Counted from the first letter of the stretch, positions 53,701-62,327 are shown. The stretch: DNA of 64,000 bases from Paenibacillus lupini (GCF_011761355.1 NZ_JAASRW010000002.1:124001-188000); one strand, 5' to 3'. The notes: a model not told the origin generated them from the sequence alone. Translations and numbers: made by a program.

Positions 53701-56400
53701 CGTAATGCGGGAGGCGGCGCATTTGATTTGTCTTTGAATACCTCACATAAATCAGAAGGCAATTATGGCCTGAGGATTGATTATAACTATGCAGGCCCAG
53801 GCTATGCCGGCGGCAGCTTTAATCCTGATTTCTTGAACCTTACTGGCTATGACGGCTTCACGTTCTGGTTCCAGCCGGATGGCTCAGGTAATGAGCTTGC
53901 CATTCAGTTCACGGACGCAAGCGGCAAGTTCTGGGAGACTAAAACGGTGTTCAAGGGCAGTGAGCCTCGTCTCATGTACGTGCCGTTTGATGATTTCCGT
54001 TTCCCATCCTGGTATAGCAGTGATACAACAGCTAGACCAGATGCAAGTGTGAACATTACGGCGGTATCTTTCTATATCGGAGGCGTGGATGATTCGATCT
54101 CGACATCAGGTACGATTTACATTGATGATATTAATGGTGCGAAGTTTATGGATGAGCTGCAAGCTTCCACCGTTATGATTAGCGCTGCCGAGTCCGAGAT
54201 TACCTCGTTGCCTTACACAATCAGCGGTACAGCAACAAATGCCACGGATGTAACGATTCGTGCTGGCAAGCAAGTTTTCTATGCTCCTGTTGGGCCAAAT
54301 GGTGAATGGTCATATACCACTTCCAAGCTGGCTAATGGGGCAGTAGAGATTAAGGCATCGGTTGAATTGTATAACGGTACAGTCATGAGTTCTGATACGT
54401 CTACAGTAAATGTGAATGTACCTAACAATCCTTACACAGAGGAAAATGGAAGCGGACCTGTTCTGACGAACTATGTGCTGAATGGCAGTTTTGACGAACC
54501 GGTAGATCCGGCTGCATGGCCAGTATTGCCGACTCACTGGGTGCATAAAGATGCTGAGGGCAATGATGTGACGAACGGAATTGTGAAGCTGGAAAGCGGC
54601 TCGCGTACCGGTGCTTACAAGCTTGTCCATTGGAACAATGCGTCTTATGAGGTGACATCGACTGAGCAAATAACGGATCTGGCGGATGGCATCTACGAAG
54701 CACGGGCTTGGACCAAATCCAAAGGCGGCCAGCAGGCAGCGGAAATGATCGTGAATGAGGGTCAGCCTTCAGAACAAAAAGTTAATATTCCAACTGGTGA
54801 GAGCTCGTGGACTTATTTGAAAATTTCGGGCATTGAAGTAAGAGACGGAAAGGTTTCGATTGGCTTCCATTCCAAGGATCTTGGTGATCACTGGATTGGG
54901 GTTGATGATGTTGAGCTTGTGAAAACAGGAGAACTGCCGAATGTTGCCGTTACTGGTGTCACGCTGAACAAAAATGAAATCAGCTTAAACGTTGGCGGAA
55001 CGGAAACGCTGACTGTGACGGTAAGTCCAGCAAATGCAACGAATAAACAGGTGACTTGGACGTCCAATAACACAGCAGTTGCTACGGTGGACGCATCGGG
55101 CAAAGTGACGGCTATTGGCATTGGAACGGCAAATATTACTGCTGCAACTACAGATGGCAGTAAAGTGGCTTCTGCTGTTGTGACGGTAACGAAGACAACT
55201 ACGACGAATCCGACACAGCCTACAACACCGGTTGATCCTGTTGATTCAGTGTCTGTTCAGAACGGACATTTGACGGTACAGCCTGCTAATAAAGACTCAG
55301 ACAAAGTGTCGATTAAGATCAACGAGAAGGATATTCTAGAAGCGTTGAAGCAAAACAACGATAAAACAGTTGATATTGTCGTGAAGCCAGGTGCTAAAGC
55401 AGGTTCCGTTACCGTAGACGTTCCTGTTAAACCGCTTATTACAGCGGCACAAGGCATTCGAATGGATACCGGTCTCGTGACATTTACAGTAAGCAGTAGT
55501 CTGCTTAAGGAGAGAGGGCAAGCCGCTTCCACACTGCAGGTAAAAGCTTCGAAAGTCGATGACAGTACATTGTCAGTTGAAGCAAGAAAGCTGTTGGGCG
55601 GTCATGCTGTCTATGATATTGAAGTAAGTCTGGATGGCGTTAAACTGAAGGATATGGAGCTGGGCAGCATCCAGGTAGAGATGCCTTATGAGCTTGGAAC
55701 AAATGAGGACCCAGATCAAGTGATTGTGTATTATTTGAATAACGATGGACAGCTCGAAGTAATCAAAAACGGGAAATACAATGCCGATACAGGCAAAGTG
55801 CAATTCTCGGCCACACATTTCAGTGCGTATAGTGCTGCTTATGCGAAGGTCTCCTTCGTTGATCTCGCGCATGCTGCTTGGGCAACGGACAGCATTCAGT
55901 TCCTTGCTGCCCGCGGCGTTATTCAAGGTGTAGGTGGAGGACATTTTGAGCCTAATAACAATGTAACTCGTGCGGCATTCCTGAAAATGCTGATGGAGGC
56001 ATTAGAGCTTAATGATCCGGCTGCAACAGGAACGTTCTCTGATGTAGCACATGGTGCATGGTATGCAGAAGCGGTATTTAGCGCGCAAAAGCTGGGTATT
56101 GTGAATGGTAAATCAGACGGCAGCTTTGGCGTAAATGATCTGATCACCCGTGAGGAGATGGCGGTGATGATCTACCGTGCGGCTCAATTGGTGAGGTTGG
56201 ATCTAGCAGGTAATCCTGAAGCGAAGCTGTTCCCGGATCAAAATAAAGTAAGCAGCTACGCATCTGAAGCCGTACAAGCGATTCATCAAGCAGGTCTCAT
56301 TCAAGGAATGGGTAACGGCAGCTTTATGCCTCAAGGTCATGCAACAAGAGCGCAAGCTGCGCAGCTGATTTACAATCTATTCAACAAGCTGAATTCGTAA
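50758..56400 (+). CDS. Giant S-layer-anchored multidomain GH5 (probable beta-mannanase)
   Basis: 1880 residues in order: signal peptide (1-36), GH5 barrel (about 45-400; acid/base Glu232 in WETGNELGG, nucleophile Glu313 in GEFGLYT), fibronectin III (402-501), an unassigned beta-rich region (503-781), two CBM11/CBM27-like sandwiches (790-961, 962-1131), an Ig-like domain (1132-1221), CBM4/9-like sandwich (1235-1391), Big2 (1395-1479), Thr/Pro linker, an unknown domain (1498-1696), and three SLH repeats (1698-1879). SLH repeats tether proteins to the cell wall. The start is GTG 50758, eight bases after AGGAG; a TTG at 50719 lies upstream. The GH5 core resembles the cytoplasmic enzyme at 61006. 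A cre and a TTGAA-type motif precede it. Confidence 0.9.
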   Translation: MNERKSKSKRKWPLLLVTALLAGMLAPVAGGQSAKASSDEGEASVFTDFITADGDKLMDGTKEFRFASLNYPGGMSDPAFSQEDALRTIAAIGGNVTRTYVPSVKRYDNSNAGSAFVLGPDEEGVMQFNEAGFVKLDNLLALANKYGVRVVIPFVDQWQWVGGIESYVNFRYPGTISGDAANDPDAWKFYTDPLVISDFKQVIHYMMNRVNTITGVKYKDDKAILAWETGNELGGYNQDKFPQAWTTEIADYVRNTENPSQLLLDGRFAVNNDSLEDPNVDIVGDHFYTGNFIDRINADSAAAAGKKPYILGEFGLYTTGAPVEALYNAALKNGTDGIMIWSLRPHKDSGGFYWHDEDPGNWASYHWPGFSSGDYYGETDIIRTVYKYAHYMNENDVAMTSDVPAIPAPANAPMLFPITSVADIKWQGSVGASGYEVQRTENGDDWTTVTTDFSDGGRAGTPAFHDEQALSGVTYTYRVRGVNESGVSPWSNEVSATAEHVIIDEMSLLQRDAQKRKTYVYDQSSNVQTSSSVGSEVGIGFKAYVSTSNPGYLIYASPVPMNKASVTFTGTGAIRWFASSSNGNYTEIQPVVNGSVSSVDQLPADTRFIKFVIPGSNSVQIDNIQMEYTYDGTDFQSVSPIQRNGFVIDHTFAGTTFSQTSNLVMKGEQPYTDNNKTLGRTDGSTGEVVYQVGGDMTSYRFTTYANSNSTLSFLASIDGDNYVPVHPIVSQTATSEGWNKVIYTDFALPASTRYLKAVYPATADGESPAISQVEIGYGSNLIPLTDKAPANVFEDGEYDYGVDDKIKARYTTNANGDSIGIALDTTNKNHGNYGVKVDYAFDSSYYAGLSRSLGDVDLSGFDSLHAWVKPDGSSNKLSFQLTMTDNHVYEAPLTLAGNAGRTVEIKLSEFVQPEWNVTAYGSKAIELSHVKEFAIYVSSGTNAAANSGVIYLDDIRMANASKLDNFEGYGGYNALINKAFSRNAGGGAFDLSLNTSHKSEGNYGLRIDYNYAGPGYAGGSFNPDFLNLTGYDGFTFWFQPDGSGNELAIQFTDASGKFWETKTVFKGSEPRLMYVPFDDFRFPSWYSSDTTARPDASVNITAVSFYIGGVDDSISTSGTIYIDDINGAKFMDELQASTVMISAAESEITSLPYTISGTATNATDVTIRAGKQVFYAPVGPNGEWSYTTSKLANGAVEIKASVELYNGTVMSSDTSTVNVNVPNNPYTEENGSGPVLTNYVLNGSFDEPVDPAAWPVLPTHWVHKDAEGNDVTNGIVKLESGSRTGAYKLVHWNNASYEVTSTEQITDLADGIYEARAWTKSKGGQQAAEMIVNEGQPSEQKVNIPTGESSWTYLKISGIEVRDGKVSIGFHSKDLGDHWIGVDDVELVKTGELPNVAVTGVTLNKNEISLNVGGTETLTVTVSPANATNKQVTWTSNNTAVATVDASGKVTAIGIGTANITAATTDGSKVASAVVTVTKTTTTNPTQPTTPVDPVDSVSVQNGHLTVQPANKDSDKVSIKINEKDILEALKQNNDKTVDIVVKPGAKAGSVTVDVPVKPLITAAQGIRMDTGLVTFTVSSSLLKERGQAASTLQVKASKVDDSTLSVEARKLLGGHAVYDIEVSLDGVKLKDMELGSIQVEMPYELGTNEDPDQVIVYYLNNDGQLEVIKNGKYNADTGKVQFSATHFSAYSAAYAKVSFVDLAHAAWATDSIQFLAARGVIQGVGGGHFEPNNNVTRAAFLKMLMEALELNDPAATGTFSDVAHGAWYAEAVFSAQKLGIVNGKSDGSFGVNDLITREEMAVMIYRAAQLVRLDLAGNPEAKLFPDQNKVSSYASEAVQAIHQAGLIQGMGNGSFMPQGHATRAQAAQLIYNLFNKLNS

Positions 56401-56437
56401 AAAGCAGAAAGAAGTACCGTTGTTGAACGGTTCGAAG

Positions 56438-56480
56438 CGGGGTATGACGGCGATGTCATACCCCGTTTTGTTTTATTTTC
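56438..56480 (+). terminator. Strong intrinsic terminator
   Basis: CGGGGTATGAC (56438-56448) / GTCATACCCCG (56455-56465), then TTTTGTTTTATTTT. Confidence 0.92.
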
Positions 56481-56483
56481 AGC

Positions 56484-56505
56484 AATAAGTTGAAATAAGT
56501 TGAAA
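56484..56505 (+). promoter_or_regulatory. Tandem AATAAGTTGA operator-like repeat
   Basis: AATAAGTTGA occurs twice head to tail (56484-56493, 56494-56503) directly upstream of the LacI-type gene. A related AATAAGTTCAAA stretch is in the same place before its paralogue (62384). Candidate autoregulatory site. Confidence 0.5.
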
Positions 56506-56543
56506 AAAAATATATAGTAGGGATAAGAGATTGATTAAGGGAG

Positions 56544-57623
56544 TTGGAAACCATTAAAAAGGTTACTTTGCAGATCATTGCAGATCAATTGAAAGTCTCT
56601 AAAGCGTTGATTTCAAAAGCTTTATCGAATGATCCAGCTGTGAACGAGGAGACTCGGGCACTGATCTGGAAGACATCCGAAGAGCTTGGTTATAAAATAA
56701 AATCATCAAAGAAAAAAATGATATCTGCCGGCACGGGCAACCTCGCGGTATTAATGCCAAGAGCTTATCTCGATGATCCCGAATACTGGGGGAAAATCAT
56801 TAAGGGTATTGACCGTGAGCTGGTTGAATACAACTACAGCATGCTGTTGTCCTCGATCGATGTGTCGCTGCGGGTGAATGACGGGATGCCAACGAGCATT
56901 ACGGAAAACAAAGTGGACGGCGCAATCGTACTTGGACAATTGCCGAAGGAATATACAGATCAGCTTAAGAAACGGAAAATTCCGTTTGTCCTGGTTGACC
57001 CAAGCGAACAGGATCCTGAAGTGGATCTCGTGCTGGCGAATAACTATCAAGGTGCTTATCAGGCTGCGCAATTGCTGCTCCGGCTTGGTCACCGCAAGCT
57101 GGCATTCCTCGGCGACGTCGAGACGACTTGGAGCTTCTCTGAACGTTACAGAGGCTTTAAGGCAGCCATTCAAAGCTTTAATACAAATGGCAAAGAAGAG
57201 GCCAGCTTTGTAACCATCGAAGGGATGGGTGTAAGCGGTAACGGGATGTATACGAAGCCGGAGTACGTAGTTAAGCTGAAGCGCTCTCTGATGTCGGATA
57301 ATCCGGTAACAGCGGTCTTTTGTGCAAATGATTTGATTGCAATCGATTCGATGGTCTTTTTCTCGGATTGGGAAGTGGAGTATCCACAACAGCTGTCTGT
57401 AGTGGGATTTGATGACCTGACACTCGCAGATATCAAGGGGCTTACGACCATTAGTGTACCTAAGGAAGAGATTGGGGTTAAAGCGACGCAGCTTATTCTG
57501 GAGCGGCTGAATACGCTGGATAAGCTTCCTGAGCTGGTTATGATCTCAACAACGCTTGTTCAGCGCGGTTCAACAGCGAATGTTCCAAGTGATCTGGAGA
57601 TTTCGGGTAAAGTGGTAAATTAG
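56544..57623 (+). CDS. LacI-family transcriptional regulator (paralogue A)
   Basis: About 355-360 residues: N-terminal LacI helix-turn-helix (VTLQIIADQLKVSKALISKALS ... EELGYKI, first 55 residues) and periplasmic-binding-like sensor (about 65-345, with GFDDLTLADIKGLTTISVPKEEIG). It controls sugar genes by inducer binding. The TTG at 56544 directly abuts its ribosome site AAGGGAG, with no spacing. Aligning the DNA with the paralogue at 62419 puts the true start nine bases later, at ATT 56553, which would be a rare initiation codon. It lies between the SLH-GH5 gene and the importer, the likely targets. Confidence 0.9.
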   Translation: METIKKVTLQIIADQLKVSKALISKALSNDPAVNEETRALIWKTSEELGYKIKSSKKKMISAGTGNLAVLMPRAYLDDPEYWGKIIKGIDRELVEYNYSMLLSSIDVSLRVNDGMPTSITENKVDGAIVLGQLPKEYTDQLKKRKIPFVLVDPSEQDPEVDLVLANNYQGAYQAAQLLLRLGHRKLAFLGDVETTWSFSERYRGFKAAIQSFNTNGKEEASFVTIEGMGVSGNGMYTKPEYVVKLKRSLMSDNPVTAVFCANDLIAIDSMVFFSDWEVEYPQQLSVVGFDDLTLADIKGLTTISVPKEEIGVKATQLILERLNTLDKLPELVMISTTLVQRGSTANVPSDLEISGKVVN

Positions 57624-57645
57624 TTTATTAAATATTTATTACACG

Positions 57646-57672
57646 GTCCTTCCTTGTGGAAGGGCTTTTTTT
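57646..57672 (+). terminator. Intrinsic terminator after LacI paralogue A
   Basis: GTCCTTCC / GGAAGGGC stem with short loop, then seven T. Confidence 0.88.
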
Positions 57673-57736
57673 GTGGCCAAAAAGCTGATTGGTCTTGATA
57701 TGGCGATAGAATGAGCAGTAGTCCGCTAAAGGGAAT

Positions 57737-57830
57737 GTTTAATTCAATTTAAATTAAAAGTTTAAATATTTTTAAAAAATAGTTGAAATAAATTGATATT
57801 GGTGATATTCTCTAGTTGTAAACGGTAACA
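57737..57830 (+). promoter_or_regulatory. Operator-like motif and perfect cre before the importer
   Basis: GTTTAATTCAA (57737-57747, inverse of TTGAATTAAAC) lies in an AT-rich block with TTTAAATTAAA, followed by TTGAAATAAATTGAT (57783-57797). Then comes TGTAAACGGTAACA (57817-57830), which meets the CcpA consensus at all positions. Dual control by a LacI-type regulator and CcpA is expected. Confidence 0.7.
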
Positions 57831-57857
57831 AAACATATAACTCAGGGGGTAAGAAAG

Positions 57858-59162
57858 TTGAAGAAAAGTTTGAGCTTGTTACTAACTGCTGCTGTGTCGA
57901 TCACGATGTTGTCTGCTTGTGGAAATAATGATGACGCGAAAAATACGGCAAATAACGCAAAAACGGGCAACAATGGAACGACAACTGAGGCAGCTGATCC
58001 AGCTTCCGAAATCAGCGGAACAATTACATTCCTTACAAACCGCACGGACATGATTGACAAGGAGTACGTCGATTACGCGAAACGCTTCAAAGAAAAGTAC
58101 CCGAATGCAGAAGTGAAATTTGAAGCGGTAAAAGATGTTGATAAGGATACGAAAATCCGTCTTTCGACCGGCGACTTCCCTGACGTGGTTTTGGTGCCAA
58201 CGATCACGGCTTCTGATTTGCCGAAATATTTCGCCCCGCTTGATGATCTTGGTCTGAATGACAAAATTTACTTCAAAGATTATAAGAGCTTTGAAGGCAA
58301 GGTGTACGGAATCTCGGTAGGCGCTACAACAACAGGTATTGTATACAACAAGAAAGCCTTCGCTGACGCAGGTATTACAAGCGTTCCAAAGACGCTGGAC
58401 GAATTCTATGCTGCAGCCGAGAAGCTGAAAGCAAAAGGTATCATTCCATTCGCATCCAACTTTAAAGATCAATGGCCTTTATACCCGTGGGGCTCTGAGC
58501 TTCCTTCCTCCCTTGCAGGTAACGCCAATTTGAACAATGAACGCGTCAATTCCGATGCACCTTATACGATGGATAATGCTTACGGACAAGCGTTGACAAT
58601 CATTCGTACGATGAACGAGAAAGGCTACCTGGAGCCTGATATTAACTCAACAAACTGGGAGCAATCGAAGAAGGATGTAGCAAGCGGCAAATTTGCGATG
58701 TACTTCCTTGGTAACTGGGTCATTCCACAAGTCATCAGCAGCGGCACGACTTCGGAGAATGTTGGATTCTTCCCAATGCCTTATGACAACTCAGGTAAAG
58801 TGAATGTAGTTCTTGCACCAGACTGGGGTTATGGCGTTAACAAAAATAGTAAACATCTTGAAACGGCAAAAGCATTCGTGAAATGGATGCTGGAGGATTC
58901 CGGATTTGATAAGTTCGCAGGCTTTATTCCAGTGTTGAAGGATAGACAATCGGATATGCCGCAGCTGGCTGAATTCGAAAGCTTTAATCCTACTAAGATC
59001 GAAGCGGTAACGGATACCCCGGAATCGACGGAGATCGTAAACCAAGCACAGATTACAAAAGAAGCCTTTGTACAAGAATTTGTTCTGAGCAAGGATCCAC
59101 AATCCATTCTTGATAAATACAATGACAAATGGGCAAAAGCGAAAAAGGCTGTAAGTAAATAA
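57858..59162 (+). CDS. Extracellular sugar-binding lipoprotein (SBP family 1)
   Basis: 434-residue binding protein: signal peptide with lipobox MLSAC (Cys21), Asn/Thr linker, and a family 1 two-lobe fold (GKVYGISVGATTTGIVYNKKAF, ASGKFAMYFLGNWVIPQ). The start is TTG 57858, eight bases after AGGGGG. It heads an importer operon flanked by two GH5 genes and two LacI regulators, so mannooligosaccharides are the probable ligand. A 15-bp hairpin separates it from the permeases, consistent with higher binding-protein expression. Confidence 0.92.
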   Translation: MKKSLSLLLTAAVSITMLSACGNNDDAKNTANNAKTGNNGTTTEAADPASEISGTITFLTNRTDMIDKEYVDYAKRFKEKYPNAEVKFEAVKDVDKDTKIRLSTGDFPDVVLVPTITASDLPKYFAPLDDLGLNDKIYFKDYKSFEGKVYGISVGATTTGIVYNKKAFADAGITSVPKTLDEFYAAAEKLKAKGIIPFASNFKDQWPLYPWGSELPSSLAGNANLNNERVNSDAPYTMDNAYGQALTIIRTMNEKGYLEPDINSTNWEQSKKDVASGKFAMYFLGNWVIPQVISSGTTSENVGFFPMPYDNSGKVNVVLAPDWGYGVNKNSKHLETAKAFVKWMLEDSGFDKFAGFIPVLKDRQSDMPQLAEFESFNPTKIEAVTDTPESTEIVNQAQITKEAFVQEFVLSKDPQSILDKYNDKWAKAKKAVSK

Positions 59163-59172
59163 GATTCAAACA

Positions 59173-59214
59173 GCAAAGTGGATTATCCCGAGACTTTACG
59201 ATAATCCACTTTGC
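59173..59214 (+). terminator. Intercistronic 15-bp hairpin (attenuator or stabiliser)
   Basis: GCAAAGTGGATTATC (59173-59187) pairs perfectly with GATAATCCACTTTGC (59200-59214) over a 12-base loop, with no T-run. It lies between the binding protein and permease genes. Confidence 0.7.
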
Positions 59215-59251
59215 TTATATAGAAGCAGAAGATAGAAAAGAGTGGTGAACA

Positions 59252-60136
59252 ATGAACGGTATGTCGTATAAAACGCAAAGAAAGCTTGTTATTATCGGAT
59301 TCTTGGCAGTCCCTGTTCTCTTATTGCTTACATTCACTTATTATCCGGCAGTTCGATTAATCTACTATAGCTTCACCGATTGGGATGGGCTCAACAATCA
59401 TGTGAGCTGGCTCGGCATTGATAATTATCGTGAAATCTTCTCAAACCCTGATCTATTTGGAGTATTCGTCCATCAGATCCCTTACGTTGTTGTAGGTGTT
59501 GTGCAAAATATCGTCGCGCTGCTCTTTGCTGTTATCTTAAACTCGAAGCTGCGCGGGCGTAACGTATTTCGTGTTATTTTGTTCCTGCCATTTATCATGA
59601 ATGCGGTAGCGGTTGCGTTCATGTTCCAATATGTTTTTGATACAACAACCGGCTCCTTGAATTCACTGCTTGGGCTGCTTGGACTGGATTCTTGGAAGCA
59701 AAGCTGGCTTGGCAACACAAGCATAGTTAACTATTCGCTTGCATCCATCGGCTTCTGGCGGTTTATGGGCTATAACATGGTTATTTACTTGGGAGCCTTG
59801 CAGTCGATTCCAGCTGATATGTATGAAGCGGCTAAGCTTGACGGGGCAGGGCGGATGCAAACCCTCTGGCATATGACTTTACCGAATATGACAAAGATCA
59901 TTCAGCTCAATATGTTCCTTACCCTAAGCGGAGCTATAGCGGTATTCGATCTTCCATTTGTTCTGACGCATGGCGGGCCAGCCGGAGCGAGTGAAACCTT
60001 CGTTCTGAAGACGGTAGAGACAGCGTTCCAATTCAATAACTTTGGCTTGGCATCAGCGATGAGTGTCGTGCTTCTGGTCCTTACGATTCTTATACTTGGG
60101 CTGCAGAATCTTGTCATCAAGAGAAAGGAGGGATAA
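59252..60136 (+). CDS. Sugar ABC permease (MalF/UgpA type)
   Basis: 294 residues with six membrane segments and EAA loop EAAKLDGAGRMQTLWHMTLP. ATG 59252 follows AGAGTGG. The next permease begins two bases after its stop. It partners the binding protein at 57858; the ATPase is not in the window. Confidence 0.92.
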   Translation: MNGMSYKTQRKLVIIGFLAVPVLLLLTFTYYPAVRLIYYSFTDWDGLNNHVSWLGIDNYREIFSNPDLFGVFVHQIPYVVVGVVQNIVALLFAVILNSKLRGRNVFRVILFLPFIMNAVAVAFMFQYVFDTTTGSLNSLLGLLGLDSWKQSWLGNTSIVNYSLASIGFWRFMGYNMVIYLGALQSIPADMYEAAKLDGAGRMQTLWHMTLPNMTKIIQLNMFLTLSGAIAVFDLPFVLTHGGPAGASETFVLKTVETAFQFNNFGLASAMSVVLLVLTILILGLQNLVIKRKEG

Positions 60137-60138
60137 GC

Positions 60139-60963
60139 ATGAAGAAATTCGATCCCATACAATCGATCAAATACGTGCTGCTGCTCTTGGGAACATTCGC
60201 CGTGTTTTTCCCTCCCTACGTTGTATTCATTAATGCCTTCAAGCAGGAGGATGAGGTCAGCGGCCCCTTTGCATTACCGCGCAGCTTCCTTAACTTTGAG
60301 AACTTTCGGGTAGCAATGGAAAGAGCACATATCTGGCAAGCGTTTGGCAACACATTTATCATCATTATCGTTTCGCTGCTAGGTAACATTGTGCTGGGGA
60401 CGATGGTGGCTTATGCGGTAGGGCGCTTTGAATTTAGAGGGAGAAAAATACTGCTTGGCGCATTCCTCTTCGCTACATTGATCCCGGCCATTACGACGCA
60501 AGTTGTTGTCTTCTCCATCATCCATACTATGGGGCTCTACAACACCCTTTATGGTCCAATCCTGCTCTTCGTTGGAGCGGATGTTGTGCAGATTTACCTC
60601 TATCTGCAGTTCATTAAGAACATTCCTTATGAGCTGGATGAAAGCGCCATGATGGATGGTGCGAATTTATTCCGAATCTATCGGACGATTATTTTGCCGC
60701 TGCTCGGTCCAGCTACAGCTACGCTGGTCATTCTGAAGACGATTAACATCTACAACGAGCTGTATATACCTTTCCTCTATATGCCAAAGTCGGAGCTGGT
60801 CGTCGTAGCGACATCCATCCAGCGGTTTGCCGGCAATAACCAAGCGCAGTGGGGTTATATTTGTGCCATTATTCTTGTTATCATGATTCCAACTGTCGTC
60901 TTGTATTTGTTCTTGCAGCGATATATTTTCTCGAGCGTGACAAGTGGTGCAGTGAAAGGGTAA
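60139..60963 (+). CDS. Sugar ABC permease (MalG/UgpE type)
   Basis: 274 residues, six membrane segments, EAA loop ESAMMDGANLFRIYRTIILP and C-terminal FSSVTSGAVKG. ATG follows AAAGGAGG, which lies in the end of the upstream gene. It is followed after 42 bp by a cytoplasmic GH5, placing transport and hydrolysis on one transcript. Confidence 0.92.
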   Translation: MKKFDPIQSIKYVLLLLGTFAVFFPPYVVFINAFKQEDEVSGPFALPRSFLNFENFRVAMERAHIWQAFGNTFIIIIVSLLGNIVLGTMVAYAVGRFEFRGRKILLGAFLFATLIPAITTQVVVFSIIHTMGLYNTLYGPILLFVGADVVQIYLYLQFIKNIPYELDESAMMDGANLFRIYRTIILPLLGPATATLVILKTINIYNELYIPFLYMPKSELVVVATSIQRFAGNNQAQWGYICAIILVIMIPTVVLYLFLQRYIFSSVTSGAVKG

Positions 60964-61005
60964 GGAACAGCTGAATGAATTAAACGAGAAGGCAGGAGTA
61001 TCTAA

Positions 61006-62295
61006 ATGACGATAAAGAAGCCATTTATTACGAGAGCGGGAAGCTCTCTCTATGAGGGTCGTCTACCATTTCGTTTCGCTGGGCCGAATATTTATTGGCT
61101 GGGCCTTGATGAGAATGTTGGCGGAGTAGATTGGCCTACACCATTTCGTGTCTGCAACGCACTAGATACAGCGGTTGAGATGGGGGCGAATGTCGTTCGT
61201 TCTCATACGCTTGGTGCTTCAGTAGGTGATCCCAAATCCTTGTCTCCAAGGCTTGGTGAGTATAATGAAGAAGCGTTTCGACGTGTTGATTATGCAATTA
61301 AAGAGGCGGAAGATCGTGGGCTGCGATTAATCATTCCTTTCGTCTGCAACTGGGCTTATTATCATGGCGGCAGAGAAACGTTTACCGGGTGGCGTGACTT
61401 AACGGTTCGAGATTTATTTTATACCAATCGTGATGTCATTGAAGATTTCAAGAGCTATATCACCGTTATTCTAAATCGTGTAAATACGTACAGCGGTATT
61501 GCGTATAAAGAGGACCCAACGATCATGGCGTGGGAATTGGGCAATGAACTTAATGCTGCGCCTGTTGAATGGGTGAAGGAGATTTGCGACTATATTAAAT
61601 CTATCGATAACAACCACCTTGTTGCACATGGCAAGCAGTTTCAGCTCGATGCAGATAAATTAGCGGTTGATAGCCTGGATATTCTCGATGTTCATTATTA
61701 TCCTGCCAATGCCGAAGCACTGGTGAGGGATGCTAAGCAAGTCGTTGAAGCGGGGAAAGTATATATTGCAGGCGAATTTGGTTGGCCGGATTGTGATCTG
61801 GAGCAATTCATTGCAGCTGCTGAAGAGAATGAAGCGGTATCCGGAACGTCGTTCTGGTCGTTGTTCCCACATGCGGATGAAGGTGGATACGTTCATCATT
61901 TTGATGGATTTTCCGTTCATTATCCAAGCAGTGGTACCAATCCGGATCTGGCAGCACGTATCCAGCAGCTGAGAAGCCATGGTTATAGGATGAGTGGAAG
62001 AGAGGTGCCGCAACCGATTCAGCCGGATGTTCCGATTATGAAGATAGAAAAAGGTATGGTATATTTCCAAGGCGTTGTTGGTGCAGCCTCCTATTCGCTG
62101 GAGAAATCGACGGCAAGTAGCGAAGGGCCGTGGGTGACGGTGTATGATAAACGTCCCGGTGATTACGGAGCGCCATGGATTGATCCAACAAGAGCTCATT
62201 CGGTTCGAACCTGGTATCGCTTGCAAGCTTTTGGTGTATCTATTCGGCCTAGCGGCTATTCTGAAGTTATCGTGTCAGAGCCATTTACTCCTTAA
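61006..62295 (+). CDS. Cytoplasmic GH5 glycosidase (beta-mannanase/mannosidase-like)
   Basis: 429 residues without signal peptide. The GH5 barrel has acid/base Glu181 (WELGNELN) and nucleophile Glu257 (AGEFGWP), followed by a short FN3-like beta domain (about 345-425). The core closely parallels the SLH-anchored GH5 (NRVNT.SG..YK.D..I.AWE.GNEL), so both belong to one GH5 branch, one outside and one inside the cell. It would split imported mannooligosaccharides. ATG follows GGCAGGAG. Confidence 0.88.
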   Translation: MTIKKPFITRAGSSLYEGRLPFRFAGPNIYWLGLDENVGGVDWPTPFRVCNALDTAVEMGANVVRSHTLGASVGDPKSLSPRLGEYNEEAFRRVDYAIKEAEDRGLRLIIPFVCNWAYYHGGRETFTGWRDLTVRDLFYTNRDVIEDFKSYITVILNRVNTYSGIAYKEDPTIMAWELGNELNAAPVEWVKEICDYIKSIDNNHLVAHGKQFQLDADKLAVDSLDILDVHYYPANAEALVRDAKQVVEAGKVYIAGEFGWPDCDLEQFIAAAEENEAVSGTSFWSLFPHADEGGYVHHFDGFSVHYPSSGTNPDLAARIQQLRSHGYRMSGREVPQPIQPDVPIMKIEKGMVYFQGVVGAASYSLEKSTASSEGPWVTVYDKRPGDYGAPWIDPTRAHSVRTWYRLQAFGVSIRPSGYSEVIVSEPFTP

Positions 62296-62303
62296 TACAC
62301 ATT

Positions 62304-62327
62304 AGCGGTGCAGAGATCTGTACCGCT
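62304..62327 (+). terminator. Terminator hairpin after GH5
   Basis: AGCGGT.CAGA / TCTG.ACCGCT stem, followed by GTTTCTATTTT. Confidence 0.75.

Noticed and set aside
56751..57389. 212-codon minus-strand frame inside LacI paralogue A
   Set aside because: Antisense to a conserved regulator, no start signal, low-complexity residue use; a shadow.
57882..58472. 196-codon minus-strand frame within the binding-protein gene
   Set aside because: Opposite the lipoprotein coding sequence and unsupported by any signal.
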